Positions 62,685 to 64,000 of a stretch of 64,000 nt of DNA are shown one piece after another. The notes under the pieces were generated by a model, which was not told the origin of the DNA, searched no databases, and worked only from the letters and a program-made list of their open reading frames with translations. The DNA lies in assembly GCF_030123105.1 (NCBI RefSeq), contig NZ_CP126095.1, positions 5,456,001 to 5,520,000 on the forward strand. Direction: 5' to 3'. The position numbers and the translations under genes are program-made. Position 1 is the first letter of the stretch. Each line of letters starts with the position of its first letter. The DNA comes from Paenibacillus sp. G2S3 (GTDB lineage Bacteria; Bacillota; Bacilli; Paenibacillales; Paenibacillaceae).

Positions 62685-63683
62685 TCACTTTATCTTTAAT
62701 ACGATCTTTCCCTTTGCACGGCCCGATTCGGAATACTCCATCGCCTTCTGAGCTTCTTCAAAAGAGAATATTTGATCAATTACAGGCTTTATTTTCCCTG
62801 CTTCTATAAGCTCCGAAATAATCTCCAATTGTCTACCGCTTGGTTTCATGAACAAGAAGCTGTATTTGACATTATATCGCTTCTCTAATTTTGTTAGCTT
62901 ACGGGTAACTAATCGAAAAAGACTCGTTTTTATAAAACCAGACCCATATTCAACTCCGAAGCGTGCATTGGGCAGCCCAGAAACCGATACAATTTGTGCG
63001 CCTGGTTTGACTATTTTAAAAGCCTTTTCTAATGTCTCTCCGCCAATCGTATCGAATACTCCATCATAATTTAGTAAGACTTTATCAAATTGTTCTGTTT
63101 TATAATTGATTATTTGATCAGCTCCAAGAGATTTGACCAGATTTGCTCCAGCATCGCTAGTAGTTGTAGCCACATAAACCCCCATCGCTTTGGCCAGCTG
63201 GATAGCAAAGGTTCCAACGCCCCCCGAACCAGCTTGAATTAACACCTTTTGCCCTGCCGATAGCTGTAATATATCATGTAATGCTTGATAGGATGTAAGC
63301 CCGACTAATGGGATTGACGCCGCTTCCTCAAAAGAAAGATTTTGAGGCTTTAAGGCTATATCGTCTTCATGAATAGAAATATATTCTGCGAAGGTTCCAA
63401 TTCTATTCTTTCTTGGACGACCGTATATTGCATCACCTATTTTGAATTTTGTTACTTTGTTTCCTACTTTGGTGACTATACCTGAAAAATCATTTCCTAA
63501 CACAAGCGGCATATCGTATTTCAACAGCATACGAGTTTTGCCATCCCGCACCTTGAAATCGATAGGATTAATACTCCCCGCATGGATTTCTGCCAACACA
63601 TCATAATCACCTACTGAAGGCATTGGAATGTCTGCCAATAGAAGAGGACTTTTTCCGTATTTTTCAATGATCATCGCTTTCAT
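62685..63683 (-). CDS. NADP-dependent quinone oxidoreductase-like enzyme (MDR superfamily)
   Basis: 332 residues: N-terminal GroES-like domain (VLAEIHAGSINPIDFKVRDG, LGNDFSGIV) and Rossmann domain with the NADPH loop AGSGGVGTFAIQLAK. No structural or catalytic zinc cysteines, as in quinone oxidoreductase-like members. ATG after GGAGG. Its start lies within the end of the ArsR gene, which probably regulates it. Confidence 0.9.
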   Translation of the reverse strand: MKAMIIEKYGKSPLLLADIPMPSVGDYDVLAEIHAGSINPIDFKVRDGKTRMLLKYDMPLVLGNDFSGIVTKVGNKVTKFKIGDAIYGRPRKNRIGTFAEYISIHEDDIALKPQNLSFEEAASIPLVGLTSYQALHDILQLSAGQKVLIQAGSGGVGTFAIQLAKAMGVYVATTTSDAGANLVKSLGADQIINYKTEQFDKVLLNYDGVFDTIGGETLEKAFKIVKPGAQIVSVSGLPNARFGVEYGSGFIKTSLFRLVTRKLTKLEKRYNVKYSFLFMKPSGRQLEIISELIEAGKIKPVIDQIFSFEEAQKAMEYSESGRAKGKIVLKIK

Positions 63684-63978
63684 CAAGAACCCTCCATTCA
63701 TAATCGAGATGCAAAGTATTTTTAGTGTTAGTAATTCCGGCTTCTCTTAAGATTCTTAGATGATGGGAAACCGCTGGTCGTGATAGATGCGTTTGTTCAG
63801 TAATCTCACCTACGCGTAATCCGTTCGTACAGGTAGTCTCCATAAGTACTGTAATAATGGATTGTCTTGTCTCATTACCAATAGCTAAAAAGACCTTCTC
63901 GCACATCTTAAAATCGTCTTTGATGACTTCGACTTGTTGCTGTTTATTAATGATTCTCACCGCTTTCGTCTCGTTCAA
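63664..63978 (-). CDS. ArsR family transcriptional regulator, shortened C-terminus
   Basis: About 104 residues: winged HTH with EITEQTHLSRPAVSHHLRILREAGI. The usual wing and last helix are replaced by NTKNTLHLDYEWRVLDESDDH, encoded by the leader and first codons of the next gene. This suggests a deletion at the gene end. A TTG (63978) is the first start in frame, but no ribosome site precedes it and the window ends nearby, so the start is unsure. Confidence 0.75.
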   Translation of the reverse strand: MNETKAVRIINKQQQVEVIKDDFKMCEKVFLAIGNETRQSIITVLMETTCTNGLRVGEITEQTHLSRPAVSHHLRILREAGITNTKNTLHLDYEWRVLDESDDH

Positions 63979-63980
63979 TC

Positions 63981-63996
63981 GTTTAACTTAGTGAAC
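63981..63996. promoter_or_regulatory. Possible ArsR operator
   Basis: GTTTAACTTAGTGAAC is an imperfect inverted repeat directly before the ArsR start, where autoregulatory sites often lie. Symmetry is only partial. Confidence 0.3.
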
Positions 63997-64000
63997 CATT

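Overview
The window looks like a Paenibacillus-type chromosome (Gram-positive, sporulating Bacillota with moderate GC). The evidence is the density of CUT1-type sugar ABC importers, a YesM/YesN-like two-component pair, DUF5696 and Yip1 proteins beside transporters, strong Shine-Dalgarno sites with many GTG/TTG starts, and CcpA-type cre sites. No rRNA, tRNA or CRISPR array was seen. Nearly all genes lie on the minus strand.

Layout. 0-2 kb: a truncated secreted YcdB-like protein and a class C beta-lactamase-fold hydrolase that lacks a normal start codon. 2-17.5 kb: a ten-gene minus-strand operon (GH51 arabinofuranosidase, lipoprotein binding protein, a giant binding protein fused to carbohydrate-binding-like modules, two separate permease pairs, NHL/TPR protein, Yip1, DUF5696) behind a promoter with a consensus cre site on the expected transcription start. 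17.8-20.4 kb: an SsuABC/TauABC-type importer. 20.6-25.3 kb: a glucosaminate/ketodeoxygluconate-type catabolic operon (amidohydrolase, DgaE, DgaF, sugar kinase, GntR) with paired palindromic operators. 25.8-33.8 kb: a sialic acid operon (NanA, SGNH esterase, ABC importer, NanE, ROK kinase, RpiR regulator, YhcH). 34.7-43.1 kb: an LplABC-like importer with a sensor kinase, an AraC-type response regulator and a Gfo/Idh/MocA dehydrogenase.

43.3-50.5 kb is the most unusual part. Seven small single-gene units (a HIT gene with an internal stop, a nucleotidyltransferase, a two-TM peptide, two unknown proteins, MsrA, NUDIX) plus one reversed small gene are separated by nine related 70-110 bp boxes. A typical box carries two direct copies of a core resembling AACTATCnTnCCCGTTAG around a variable hairpin. 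The arrangement resembles an integron cassette array without an integrase, but the cores do not match the classical attC consensus. I regard it as a candidate undescribed cassette or repeat system.

50.5-64 kb: accessory genes. These are an Rrf2 stub before thioredoxin and an MFS pump, a TPR-SMI1 protein, a divergent LysR/MetX-like pair, a GNAT, gene remnants (RhuM-like, and a frameshifted paralogue of the nearby P-loop gene), an ECF sigma factor with a membrane partner, a P-loop kinase-like protein, two NUDIX hydrolases, and an ArsR regulator with a quinone-reductase-like enzyme.
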